Of a DNA stretch of 64,000 nucleotides, positions 52,199-64,000 are shown piece by piece. Positions within the stretch are counted from its first letter, which is position 1. Each line of letters starts with the position of its first letter. The translations under genes and the position numbers were made by a program. Below the pieces are notes generated by a model, which worked only from the letters and a program-made list of their open reading frames with translations, had not been told where the DNA came from and searched no databases. Origin of the DNA: an uncultured Pseudomonadota bacterium (GTDB lineage: Bacteria > Pseudomonadota > Gammaproteobacteria > Burkholderiales > Rhodocyclaceae); the NCBI GenBank assembly GCA_946479855.1, contig CAMLHL010000001.1:40874-104873 (forward strand), in the 5' to 3' direction.

Positions 52199-54922
52199 TC
52201 AGGCGTTATGGGTATGCTTGAGTATGACGGCAATCAGGTGATCCGGATTGATCGGCTTGGAAATGTGGGCGACCATGCCGGAGGCCAGGCAGGCGATCCG
52301 TTCTTCCGCGAGGGCATGGGCCGTTTGCCCGATGATGGGCAAACCGGGGGCCATGGCGAGTATTTCGCGAGCGGCGTCATGGCCGTTCAGCACCGGCATC
52401 TGGATATCCATCAGGACGACGTCGTAGCTGTCGGCGCCCTCGCTTCGGAGGGCTTCGACGGCTTCGCGCCCGTTGCCAACCAGGTTTGTCTGGGCGCCAC
52501 TCCGGGTCAGGATTTCCTGCATGATTTCCTGGTTGATTTCGATATCTTCGGCAACCAGGATGCGCAGGCCGGCGAGCGGTTGCGAGCCGTCGGCAGCGGG
52601 GAGCAGCAGATTTTCGTTCAGCGGATTTTCGGCAATGCCGGTTGTCAGGTAGGGCAGGCGAACTGCGAAGCAACTGCCGCAGCCCGGTGAACTCTCGACC
52701 TGGATACTGCCGCCCATCAGGCGAACGATCTGTTCGGTGATCGCCAGCCCCAGACCGGTGCCGCCGAAACGGCGGGTCATCGTATTGTCGCCTTGTTCGA
52801 AGGGGTTGAATATTTTGGTGCGCTGTTCTTCGAAGATACCGATGCCGGTATCGATAACGCGGAAGAGCAGTTGTTCGCCCTCGCGCGAGGATTCCAGCCG
52901 GACGGTTCCGGATGCGGTGAACTTGATGGCATTGGACAGCAGGTTGAGCAGGATCTGGCGCAGGCGCAGCGAATCGGTCCGGCAGATCAGCGGCAGATCC
53001 GTGGCGCGACTTTCTTCTAGCAACAAACCCTTGGCCATGGCGCGTTCGCGCATCAATTCGATGGATTCGTCGAGAATATCGGACAAGGTGACCACAGTCA
53101 GGTCAATCTTGAGCATGCCTGCTTCCATTTTCGAAAAATCGAGAATGTCGTTGATGATGCCAAGCAGCAATTGGCCGGAATGGTTGATCTTGGAAAAGGC
53201 TTCATAAGCCTTGCTACCTACGCTGCTGACCCGCAGGCCGATATGGGCCATGCCGAGCACGCCGTGGAGCGGGGTGCGGATTTCGTGGCTCATCTTGGCC
53301 AGGAATTCGCTCTTGGCCCGGGCAAGGCGCTCGGCATCGGTGCGCGCGATTTCGAGATCACAGGTTCGCTCGGCGACCAGTTGTTCGAGATGATCGCGAT
53401 AATGCTCGATTTCCGCTTCCATGGCCTTGGTTTCGGAAATGTCGGCGATGAACCCATACCAGGTGATCGAGCCGTCATCGTTCCGTTCCGGGATGGCCTT
53501 GACCAGTAACCATTTGCGCTTGCCGTCCGGCAGGCAGATCCGGTACTCGACCCGCCACGGTGACATCGATCGTGCGGATTCGTCCATGCTGCCGAAGAAG
53601 CGCCCCCAGTCCTCGGGGTGAATGAGCTGGCGGTGCAGTTCGGTGTTGTCGATCAGCTGTTCAGGCGTCAGACCATAGATTTCCTTGATGCCATCGCTGG
53701 CAAACGGGAAACTGCCATGGCCGTCGAGATGCCGGCGGTACTGGAAGACGACCCCCGGCACCGACGACACGATGCGCCGCAGGCGGGTATTTGCTGCATG
53801 TTCGGCCGCCTTGCCTTCCTCGGCGATGGTGACAGTCTGCAAATCGTTGAATGCTGCGGTCAACAGGCCGATTTCATCGTTTTTCAGGACGGGCAGCGGC
53901 TGTCGGGGAATCTTGCCGTCCCGCATGGCCGCCAGCCTGGCCGAGGTTTCGGCCAGCGGACGGAACTGGCGCTGCAGCCACCACCAGCTGAGCCAGCCGG
54001 CCAGCACGGTCAACAGCCCCGAAACTATGAACAGATGGCGCTCCATCGCCTCGATCGGGGCAAAGGCTTCAGTGGCAGGGAGTACAGATTGCATCAGCCA
54101 GCCGGTGGCCGGTATCCGCTTGCTGGAAGAAAGTTCGAGCACGCCACGGGAGCTGCGTGCGATGCCTGAGCCTTCATAACCGTCGATGTATCTGTCATAG
54201 ACGGCGTTGACCCCACGGGCGGGGCCGGTGGCCATGACGCGGCGCCGGTCGGACGAGGCGACATAGGTCCGGGTCTGCGGTACGGTGATGATGAAGTCGC
54301 CGGTCAGGCCATATTTGGATGAGCTGACTTCGTCGAGAAAGTTTGGCTGGTTGAGATTGATGATGCCGATGACCGAACCGATAACCTGTTGCTGGGCATC
54401 GAAAACCGGGACCTGCATGGTGACGATCGGCTGCCGGCTGTGCGGGCTGATGAACGGGGTGCCGACGATGTCGTGGCCGCTGCGCAGAACCTCCTGGACG
54501 CCAGGGTAGGCGCCGAAATTGACGCCTGTCCGCTGCAGTGTGTCCGGAACGCTGGCGATGGCGACGCCTTGGCGATCGGTAATGATGACGCCCCAGTTGA
54601 ACAGGCTATCCGGCAGCGGATGGTCTTCGAGTACCGTCTGGGCAGCCTTTGGCGAATGCATGCTTTCCGGGCGAATGTGACGGGCGATCGAACTGATGAT
54701 CTGCTGGCGCTCGCGAATCGAACGATCGAGCTCGTTGGCGATCAGCGACACCGTGGAAAACTGCTGGGTCGAAATCGTCGCTTTCATGTCGTGGCGCAGA
54801 GTTTGGTCCAGCGACAGGACGGCTGCCCAGAGGACGGCAAGCCCGAGTACCAGCATGCCGAGCGTAATCCGCACTTGCAGTGAGTGCAGGCTGAACAACT
54901 TCGACAGGCGAAAACGCATCAT
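52199..54922 (-). CDS. Hybrid sensor histidine kinase/response regulator
   Basis: 907 residues. Order of domains: membrane helix (about 15-33), periplasmic double-Cache-type sensor (35-290; GVIITDRQGVAIASVPD), second helix (about 295-315), HAMP linker, PAS with PAC (about 380-500; SDGIKEIYGLTPEQLIDN), HisKA with phospho-acceptor in AKMSHEIRTPLHG, HATPase (NLLSNAIKFTASG, FGGTGLGLAITEQ) and a C-terminal receiver with the phospho-Asp in VVLMDIQMPVLNGHDA. The Cache domain probably binds a small ligand such as an organic or amino acid. No separate response regulator adjoins, so its output is not evident. The gene ends 11 bases before nnr. Confidence 0.94.
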   Translation of the reverse strand: MMRFRLSKLFSLHSLQVRITLGMLVLGLAVLWAAVLSLDQTLRHDMKATISTQQFSTVSLIANELDRSIRERQQIISSIARHIRPESMHSPKAAQTVLEDHPLPDSLFNWGVIITDRQGVAIASVPDTLQRTGVNFGAYPGVQEVLRSGHDIVGTPFISPHSRQPIVTMQVPVFDAQQQVIGSVIGIINLNQPNFLDEVSSSKYGLTGDFIITVPQTRTYVASSDRRRVMATGPARGVNAVYDRYIDGYEGSGIARSSRGVLELSSSKRIPATGWLMQSVLPATEAFAPIEAMERHLFIVSGLLTVLAGWLSWWWLQRQFRPLAETSARLAAMRDGKIPRQPLPVLKNDEIGLLTAAFNDLQTVTIAEEGKAAEHAANTRLRRIVSSVPGVVFQYRRHLDGHGSFPFASDGIKEIYGLTPEQLIDNTELHRQLIHPEDWGRFFGSMDESARSMSPWRVEYRICLPDGKRKWLLVKAIPERNDDGSITWYGFIADISETKAMEAEIEHYRDHLEQLVAERTCDLEIARTDAERLARAKSEFLAKMSHEIRTPLHGVLGMAHIGLRVSSVGSKAYEAFSKINHSGQLLLGIINDILDFSKMEAGMLKIDLTVVTLSDILDESIELMRERAMAKGLLLEESRATDLPLICRTDSLRLRQILLNLLSNAIKFTASGTVRLESSREGEQLLFRVIDTGIGIFEEQRTKIFNPFEQGDNTMTRRFGGTGLGLAITEQIVRLMGGSIQVESSPGCGSCFAVRLPYLTTGIAENPLNENLLLPAADGSQPLAGLRILVAEDIEINQEIMQEILTRSGAQTNLVGNGREAVEALRSEGADSYDVVLMDIQMPVLNGHDAAREILAMAPGLPIIGQTAHALAEERIACLASGMVAHISKPINPDHLIAVILKHTHNA

Positions 54923-54976
54923 GCGAACCGAATGGCAAGAAGGGCTGGCAGCAGGCCGCCAGCCGATGCGGCAGCC

Positions 54977-55834
54977 TCAGTTCAACGCAGCCGACATCTT
55001 GCGGCGGAATTCGCGGATCAGGTCGTCGAACTGCTCGCTGCCGCCAAGGGCTTCGAATAACTGCAGCAAGGCCTTGCGGCCGGCGCCATCGCCGAAGGCG
55101 CGGTCCCGGACGAGCACTTCCAGCGCCGCTTCCATTGCTTCGCGGAAGCGGTTTCCGGCAGCGTAAGCCCGCGAAAGTTCGAGACGGGTCGCGTGGTCGG
55201 CCGGGTCGGCGGCCAGCTTTGCCTCGAGCGCCGCGGTATCGGCGGAGCCGGCCGCCAGCGCCAGGCGGGCGCGCAGTGCATTGGCCCGATCCGCTTCCTG
55301 GGCATAATCGCCGGCGAGCAACTGGCCTGCCTCGTCGTTGCGGCCGAGTTGCATCAACACGTCGACGGCATCCAGCTGGACAGCCTGATCCTGTGGATTG
55401 GCCTGGCTGGCCTCGACCAGCTTGGCCAGTGCTTCTTCCAGCTTGCCTTCGGCGACCAGTGCTGCGGCTTCTTCGCGGGGATTGCCACCGGGGCCGGCGG
55501 GCAGGGCGATGCGGTCGAGGAATTCACGGATCTGGCTTTCCGGCAGGGCACCATTGAACTCATCGACCAGTTGCCCCTGAAACAGCACCTTGACCGACGG
55601 AATGCTGCGCACGCCGAAATGCTGGGCGATTTCCGGGTTCTCGTCGGAGTTGATCTTGGCGAGCAGGAAGCGGCCCTTGTATTCCTCGGCCAGCTTTTCC
55701 AGAATCGGTTTCAGTATCTTGCAGGGCTCGCACCACGGTGCCCAGAAATCGACAACGACAGGCACCTCTGCCGCCGGCTGGAGAACCTTGGTTTCAAAAT
55801 CTTCAATCGATACGTCAAAGGAGAACTGGGACAT
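54977..55834 (-). CDS. cnoX: Thioredoxin-TPR co-chaperone CnoX (YbbN)
   Basis: 285 residues. N-terminal thioredoxin domain (1-110) with VVDFWAPWCEPCKILKP; unlike E. coli CnoX it keeps a CxxC pair (Cys-Glu-Pro-Cys), so it may be redox active. Residues 115-285 are TPR-like helices (KLEEALAKLVEASQANPQD, ATRLELSRAYAAGNRF) of the YbbN type. It protects unfolded proteins under oxidative (hypochlorite) stress and hands them to GroEL or DnaK. Divergent from pyrG with about 158 bases between. Confidence 0.92.
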   Translation of the reverse strand: MSQFSFDVSIEDFETKVLQPAAEVPVVVDFWAPWCEPCKILKPILEKLAEEYKGRFLLAKINSDENPEIAQHFGVRSIPSVKVLFQGQLVDEFNGALPESQIREFLDRIALPAGPGGNPREEAAALVAEGKLEEALAKLVEASQANPQDQAVQLDAVDVLMQLGRNDEAGQLLAGDYAQEADRANALRARLALAAGSADTAALEAKLAADPADHATRLELSRAYAAGNRFREAMEAALEVLVRDRAFGDGAGRKALLQLFEALGGSEQFDDLIREFRRKMSAALN

Positions 55835-55872
55835 GGCGAGGCCTGCGGAAATTAAAATTTGTTGAATTTTAA

Positions 55873-58466
<2,594 letters not shown>

Positions 58467-58542
58467 GCGCAGTTCGCCGAACATTACGGGCGATTGTGTT
58501 GATAGTTTGGTTTAAGTAGTTAATTCAACCTTCTGATAATAA

Positions 58543-59835
<1,293 letters not shown>

Positions 59836-59844
59836 CACTTCTTT

Positions 59845-60129
59845 ATGCGTTGGCTGACGGTCGGCCTTCTTGCAGCCATCGGCCTCCTCCAGTACCCGCT
59901 GTGGGTGGGTAAGGGCGGCTGGCTGAAGGTGTGGGAGTACGACCGTCAATTGCAGCAGCAGAAAGAAGTGACCCGCAAGCTGGAAATCAGGAATGCGGGC
60001 CTCGATGCCGAGGTCCGCGACCTGAAACAAGGCTACGACGCCATCGAGGAACGTGCCCGGTTCGAATTGGGCATGATTCGACAGGACGAAACCTTCGTGC
60101 AGATCCCGGAAAAAGTTCCCGGAAAATAA
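59845..60129 (+). CDS. ftsB: Cell division protein FtsB
   Basis: 94 residues: a short cytoplasmic tip, one membrane helix ([20 protein letters not shown]) and a periplasmic coiled coil ([20 protein letters not shown]). The central [19 protein letters not shown] segment is the conserved FtsB C-terminal motif. With FtsL and FtsQ it links early and late divisome proteins and activates FtsWI. Directly behind eno, as is typical. Confidence 0.93.
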   Translation: MRWLTVGLLAAIGLLQYPLWVGKGGWLKVWEYDRQLQQQKEVTRKLEIRNAGLDAEVRDLKQGYDAIEERARFELGMIRQDETFVQIPEKVPGK

Positions 60130-60153
60130 TTCGCAGAATCGCTCCAACCGACG

Positions 60154-60182
60154 TAGTCATCGGTATTTGCCTCCGCTAGAAT
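60154..60182 (+). promoter_or_regulatory. Possible sigma-70 promoter of the peroxiredoxin gene
   Basis: TAGTCA (-35, four of six) and TAGAAT (-10, five of six) are 17 bases apart and end 44 bases before the peroxiredoxin ATG, within the 97-base gap behind ftsB. Confidence 0.4.
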
Positions 60183-60226
60183 CGTTCTCAGCAGTCCCCC
60201 CACGTAGAGCGCTCGAGGAGAACAAC

Positions 60227-60700
60227 ATGCTGCTCAAGGTTGGCGAGAAGGCCCCAATGTTTGTTCTGCCGGATGCCGATATGGAGACTGTCGACCTGGC
60301 AAAATTTCAGGACGGCAAGCACATTGTGCTTTTCTTCTACCCGAAGGATGGCACGCCCTGTTGTACCAAGGAAGTCACCGATTTTTCGGATCACGAGGAA
60401 GAGTTTCTTCGCCACGATTGCCTGCTGCTCGGCATTAGCCGCGATGATTGCCTGAAACACGCGGAATTTCGCGACAAGGAGGGCATCGGTATCGAGTTGC
60501 TCTCCGATACTGAAGGCGTCGTTTGCAAGCAGTATGGGGTCTGGCAGGCCAAAGAGGTGGATGGCCACAGGAAATTCGGCGTAGCACGTTCCACCTTCAT
60601 CATCGATCGCAGCGGCACCATTCGCCATGCGCTCTACAACGTTAATTACAAGGGCCACGCACAGGAAGTGCTGCGCCTGATCAAGGAACTCAAGTCATGA
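60227..60700 (+). CDS. Peroxiredoxin of the Bcp/PrxQ type
   Basis: 157 residues, thioredoxin fold. FFYPKDGTPCCTKEVTDF holds the peroxidatic cysteine in the TPxCT context (near residues 45-47) with an additional adjacent Cys; RSTFIIDRSGTIRH is the C-terminal family motif. The classic PrxQ second cysteine five residues later is replaced by Val/Thr positions, so the resolving cysteine may be the neighbour or external. It reduces peroxides in the cytoplasm. ATG 60227 has GAGGAG six bases upstream. It overlaps the next gene by four bases (ATGA). Confidence 0.9.
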   Translation: MLLKVGEKAPMFVLPDADMETVDLAKFQDGKHIVLFFYPKDGTPCCTKEVTDFSDHEEEFLRHDCLLLGISRDDCLKHAEFRDKEGIGIELLSDTEGVVCKQYGVWQAKEVDGHRKFGVARSTFIIDRSGTIRHALYNVNYKGHAQEVLRLIKELKS

Positions 60701-61197
60701 ACACGCAGGTTGCCAAGAATACCGTCATCACCCTCGATTACCACGTCACCGATCCGGATGGCGAAGTCGTCGACGAAGGCCGCGAGCCACTGGTTTACCT
60801 GCATGGTGGTTACGACGACATCTTCCCGAAGATCGAGGAAGCCATGCAGGGGAAGAAGGTCGGCGAGTCGGTGCAGGTCAAGTTGCAACCGGACGAAGCC
60901 TTTGGCGACTATGATGCCGAGATGGTCCAGATCGAACCGCGCAAGGATTTTCCCAAGGAACTCCAGGTCGGCATGCAGTTCGAGGGCGGCCCGGAAGACG
61001 GTGGCGAGGATGATTTCGTGATCTACCGCGTTACCGACATCGCCGATGACAAGGTCGTTCTCGACGGCAATCATCCGCTTGCCGGCATGGCGCTGGTATT
61101 CACCTGCACGGTCACGTCGATTCGTCCGGCCAGCGACGAAGAAATCGAACACGGTCACGTCCATAATCCGGACGAGGATGGCGAAACCTGCCACTGA
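60697..61197 (+). CDS. SlyD-like FKBP-type peptidyl-prolyl isomerase
   Basis: 166 residues. FKBP domain with inserted-flap region: VITLDYHVTDPDGEVVDEG, PLVYLHGGYDDIFPKIEEAM and VKLQPDEAFGDYDAEMVQ, matching SlyD-type isomerases/chaperones. The C-terminus is short and His/Cys-containing (EHGHVHNPDEDGETCH), a possible metal site but far shorter than the E. coli SlyD tail. Cotranscribed with the peroxiredoxin (four-base overlap) and followed by a strong terminator 25 bases after its stop. It probably assists folding of proline-rich proteins. Confidence 0.92.
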   Translation: MNTQVAKNTVITLDYHVTDPDGEVVDEGREPLVYLHGGYDDIFPKIEEAMQGKKVGESVQVKLQPDEAFGDYDAEMVQIEPRKDFPKELQVGMQFEGGPEDGGEDDFVIYRVTDIADDKVVLDGNHPLAGMALVFTCTVTSIRPASDEEIEHGHVHNPDEDGETCH

Positions 61198-61222
61198 CCG
61201 GCGCCTGCTTGCCGCATTCCGG

Positions 61223-61246
61223 ATGCCCGCTTCGGCGGGCATTTTT
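61223..61246 (+). terminator. Intrinsic terminator after the SlyD-like gene
   Basis: Perfect 8-bp stem ATGCCCGC / GCGGGCAT closed by the stable tetraloop TTCG and followed by TTTTTC. It ends the peroxiredoxin/isomerase transcript and touches the 3' end of the convergent metallophosphoesterase gene. Confidence 0.93.
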
Positions 61247-62214
61247 CATGGCAGCGCGGTGGCTGGCCAGGGATGGGTTTCGAAGCGGAATAGTGCCGGA
61301 TGGTCGGTGTCGATGAGGCCGCGTGTCCAGCCCATGCCCGGATAGCCGAAGGTTTCGACCCGCACGAAATTGCTGACAGTCTTGCCGGATAGATCGCGCA
61401 AGGGCTTATCGATGCGGCTAATATGGGTATCGCCGTGTACCGCCACGACTTGTCCCGGGAAATGCAGGGTTTCGTCGCGCAGGGTTTCGAGGAAAACGCG
61501 GTAGCCGCGGTGGGACAGCCCCATCGCCAGATTGGTGAAACCGGGGTCGGCCTGGAAGAGGATGACGATGCCGGCCAGGTTCTCTCGCCGGGCAAGCTTG
61601 AAGCTGTCTTTCAGCCAGTCGATGAGTCGCGGATTGCGGGCCTGGAATTCCTCGCTGGCGGTGTCGGCCTTGCCGAAATTGTTGTCGCCGCCGGGAATGT
61701 TCAGGGTGACAAAAAGTACCGGGCCGAGCCGAAAGCGACTGTTTTCCGGATAATTGCCGGGCTGGCGTTCGAGCGCTAGCTTCCGCTGGCCGAGCGAATA
61801 GGTATCCTTCCAGAACAGCTCGCGCAGTTTGCCCAGGCGCTCCAGTGGATCGTAGCTGCCATTCGAGCGGCGTTCGCAGTCGGTCCATTCGTTGTCGCCG
61901 GGTACGAAGACGAAGGGAATGCGGCTGGCGTTGAATAGCCGGTAGCGATCTTCGAAAACCCGGTCGTCGCAACGATCTCCGCCGTGCTTGAAATCGCCGA
62001 TGTGGACGACGAAATCGACGTGGCTGTCGGCGATGGCCTCCAGCATCTTGGGAAGTTCGCTGCGTTCGTAGTCGGAATAGGGCGTGTCGCCGATCAGTGC
62101 GAAACGCCGGCTTTCTGCCGTGGCCAACGTCATCCACACGCTGAATGCAACGGTCAACGCGAATTTCAATCCAAAAACGACGTCGACCGCGGCATCCGGA
62201 CAGCGGGTGGTCAA
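61246..62214 (-). CDS. Exported metallophosphoesterase
   Basis: About 322 residues. The hydrophobic stretch [20 protein letters not shown] looks like a signal peptide, so the product is probably periplasmic. Calcineurin-like metal sites: [27 protein letters not shown] (GD-x-H/G type), [12 protein letters not shown] (GDNE) and [13 protein letters not shown] (GHxH-like, here HGDTH). The start is uncertain: TTG at 62214 overlaps the mutS stop (TTGA), TTG at 62169 and ATG at 62133 are alternatives. Substrate unknown. It is convergent with the SlyD-like gene. Confidence 0.85.
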   Translation of the reverse strand: MTTRCPDAAVDVVFGLKFALTVAFSVWMTLATAESRRFALIGDTPYSDYERSELPKMLEAIADSHVDFVVHIGDFKHGGDRCDDRVFEDRYRLFNASRIPFVFVPGDNEWTDCERRSNGSYDPLERLGKLRELFWKDTYSLGQRKLALERQPGNYPENSRFRLGPVLFVTLNIPGGDNNFGKADTASEEFQARNPRLIDWLKDSFKLARRENLAGIVILFQADPGFTNLAMGLSHRGYRVFLETLRDETLHFPGQVVAVHGDTHISRIDKPLRDLSGKTVSNFVRVETFGYPGMGWTRGLIDTDHPALFRFETHPWPATALP

Positions 62215-64000
62215 CGCAGCAAGCCCTTCAAGACATAGAGAGCATCGAGCGCCTCGCGCGGCGTCAGGCTGTCGGGATCGATGGCAGCCAGTTGGGCCAC
62301 GGCCGGATGAGGTTCTGGTTCGGCCGGCTCCGGTTCGCCTTGGGCGAACAAATCGGGCTGCAGCGGATCGACCGCGGCGCGCTGCTCGAATTCGCGCAAC
62401 TGCTTGCGCGCTGCCCGCACCACAGCAGAGGGAATGCCGGCCAGCGCCGCGACCTGGATCCCGTAGCTCTGGTTGGCCGGGCCTTCCTCGACGGCGTGCA
62501 TGAAGACGATGCGGTCGTTATGCTCGACGGCGCCGAGGTGAACGTTGGCCAGTTCGGGATACTCGTGCGAGAGCCGGGTCAGTTCGAAATAGTGGGTCGC
62601 GAATAGCGTCAGGCAGCGGTTCTTGTCGATCAGGTGACGGAGGATGGCGAAGGCCAGCGCCATGCCGTCGAAGGTCGAGGTGCCGCGGCCGATCTCGTCC
62701 ATCAGCACCAGGCTCCGGTCGGTCGCATGGTGCAGGATGGCCGCCGCCTCGGTCATTTCGACCATGAAGGTCGAGCGCCCGGAGGCGAGGTCGTCGGAGG
62801 CGCCGATGCGGGTGAAGATGCGGTCGAGCGGGCCGAGCACGCAGCGGTCGGCCGGCACGTAGCTGCCGATGTGGGCGAGCAGGGCGATCAGCGCCACCTG
62901 GCGCATGTAGGTCGATTTACCGCCCATGTTCGGGCCGGTGATCAGCAGCAGCCGGCGGTTGTCGGCGAGCCGGCAGTCGTTGGCGATGAAGGTCTCGGCG
63001 CTCTGTGACAGTTCGTTCTCGACCACCGGGTGGCGGCCGCCAGTCACGGTCAACTGGGTTTCCTCGGCGAATTCCGGTTTGCACCAGTTGCGCTTCAGGG
63101 CCGCTTCGGCGAAACCGGCCAGCAGGTCGAGCTGGGCGATCGCCCGGGCAATCGTCTGCAGCGTCGGGACGACTGCGAGCAGCGCGTCGAGGATGCCCTC
63201 GTAGAGTAGCTTCTCGCGGGCCAGCGAACGCTCCTGGGCGGACAGCGCCTTGTCCTCGAAGGCCTTCAGTTCCGGCGTGATGTAGCGCTCGGCGTTCTTC
63301 AGCGTCTGCCGGCGGCGGTAGTCGTCGGGAATCTTGTCGACATGGGCGTGGGTGACTTCGATGTAGAAGCCATGCACCTTGTTGAACTCGACCTTGAGGC
63401 TGGCAATGCCGGTGCGCTCGCGCTCGCGGACTTCCATGTCGACCAGGAAGGCGCCGCAGTTGTCGTTCAGCGATCTGAGTTCGTCGAGGTCGGTGTCGTA
63501 GCCCGGGGCGATGACGCCGCCGTCGCGGATCTGGGCGCCGGGCTCGGCGGCGATGGCGCGGATCAGCAGGTCGAGCGCCGGGGTGGGGGTCTCGAGTTCG
63601 CCGAACAGCTGGGCGATCAGCGGCGCCGGGCTGTCGGCCAGCGGCGCCCGCAGGCTCTCGAGCCGGGCCAGCGATTCGCGCAGGCTGGCGAGGTCGCGCG
63701 GCCGGGCATTACGGAGCGCGATGCGGCCGGCGATGCGCTCGATGTCGACGATGCCGCGCAGGGCTTTTCTGGCCTCGCCGGCGAGTCGACCGTAATCGTC
63801 AAGCAGCGCCTCGACTGCGCCGTGGCGGGCGGCCGGTATGGCCCGCTCGCGCAACGGATGGTGCAAGGTGTGGCGCAACAACCGCGAGCCCATACTGGTC
63901 ACGCAGTTGTCGAGCAGCGAAAACAGTGTCGGCGACGGCTGGCCACGCAGGGTTTCGGTCAGTTCCAGGTTGCGCCGGGTGGCGAGGTCGAGGCCGAGAT
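62211..64000 (-). CDS. mutS: DNA mismatch repair protein MutS, C-terminal part
   Basis: The gene is cut by the window edge; about 595 C-terminal residues are visible of roughly 850-880 expected. The frame is open from the edge ([19 protein letters not shown], clamp/lever region) to the stop. ATPase motifs: Walker [16 protein letters not shown], the ST-motif [14 protein letters not shown], Walker [16 protein letters not shown] and [11 protein letters not shown]. The connector and lever domains precede these. MutS binds mismatches and recruits MutL. A GTG at 63902 is in frame but internal. It overlaps the metallophosphoesterase start by four bases. Confidence 0.97.
   Translation of the reverse strand, partial: LGLDLATRRNLELTETLRGQPSPTLFSLLDNCVTSMGSRLLRHTLHHPLRERAIPAARHGAVEALLDDYGRLAGEARKALRGIVDIERIAGRIALRNARPRDLASLRESLARLESLRAPLADSPAPLIAQLFGELETPTPALDLLIRAIAAEPGAQIRDGGVIAPGYDTDLDELRSLNDNCGAFLVDMEVRERERTGIASLKVEFNKVHGFYIEVTHAHVDKIPDDYRRRQTLKNAERYITPELKAFEDKALSAQERSLAREKLLYEGILDALLAVVPTLQTIARAIAQLDLLAGFAEAALKRNWCKPEFAEETQLTVTGGRHPVVENELSQSAETFIANDCRLADNRRLLLITGPNMGGKSTYMRQVALIALLAHIGSYVPADRCVLGPLDRIFTRIGASDDLASGRSTFMVEMTEAAAILHHATDRSLVLMDEIGRGTSTFDGMALAFAILRHLIDKNRCLTLFATHYFELTRLSHEYPELANVHLGAVEHNDRIVFMHAVEEGPANQSYGIQVAALAGIPSAVVRAARKQLREFEQRAAVDPLQPDLFAQGEPEPAEPEPHPAVAQLAAIDPDSLTPREALDALYVLKGLLR

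Overview
The window looks like a chromosomal segment of a Gram-negative betaproteobacterium, most likely of the Rhodocyclales (Dechloromonas/Azonexus-like). This is inferred from gene content: an exosortase A (XrtA/EpsH) exopolysaccharide locus whose glycosyltransferases resemble families first named from Dechloromonas, followed by betaproteobacterial housekeeping blocks (alaA-hom...thrC, nadC, pyrG-kdsA-eno-ftsB, mutS). No rRNA, tRNA, CRISPR array, insertion sequence or phage gene was seen, and no stretch over 300 bases lacks a gene. 

Region A (1-10.25 kb, + strand) is a surface-glycan assembly and decoration module. It holds a secreted beta-helix protein, an asparagine-synthase-like protein without its glutaminase cysteine, an AlgI-like MBOAT acyltransferase, an SGNH-like partner, a glycosyltransferase, a type-3 acyltransferase, a Wzx-type flippase and a secreted TPR protein. 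It meets region B tail to tail at about 10.25-10.30 kb. 

Region B (10.3-31.6 kb, - strand) is a nearly complete XrtA/PEP-CTERM exopolysaccharide operon. In transcription order it runs: outer-membrane export lipoprotein, chain-length determinant, tyrosine autokinase, outer-membrane beta-barrel, ExeA-like ATPase, UDP-GlcNAc 2-epimerase, polysaccharide deacetylase, FemAB-like protein, glycosyltransferase, XrtA-EpsI fusion, glycosyltransferase, amidotransferase, two more glycosyltransferases, O-antigen-ligase-like protein, methyltransferase and two deacetylases. Many neighbours overlap by 4 bases. No priming sugar transferase or prsK/prsR regulators lie in the window. 

Region C (31.7-40.3 kb) encodes a probable envelope ABC transport system: two FtsX/LolE-like permeases, a LolD-like ATPase, a DUF1302-like outer-membrane protein and a LolA-like periplasmic protein. 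It is split by a visibly A+T-richer block with a ThiF-like adenylyltransferase, an Acg-like nitroreductase and the only PEP-CTERM protein (XrtA substrate) of the window. One permease gene carries a run of 12 C. This split locus is the most unusual structure here. manC (GDP-mannose supply) follows. 

Region D (41.8-64 kb) is ordinary core genome: Mth938-like protein, alaA, hom, rhomboid protease, a DUF2249/NnrS-like pair, thrC, a methyltransferase, a 45-residue membrane protein, nadC, nnr, a hybrid histidine kinase, cnoX, pyrG-kdsA-eno-ftsB, a PrxQ-type peroxiredoxin, a SlyD-like isomerase, a metallophosphoesterase and the 3' part of mutS, which runs off the window end. 

Working model (inference): ManC and the epimerase supply activated sugars; the glycosyltransferases build a repeat unit, which is flipped, polymerised, exported by the Wza/Wzz/kinase-like proteins and acylated by the region A enzymes, while XrtA-EpsI sorts PEP-CTERM proteins into the same envelope.
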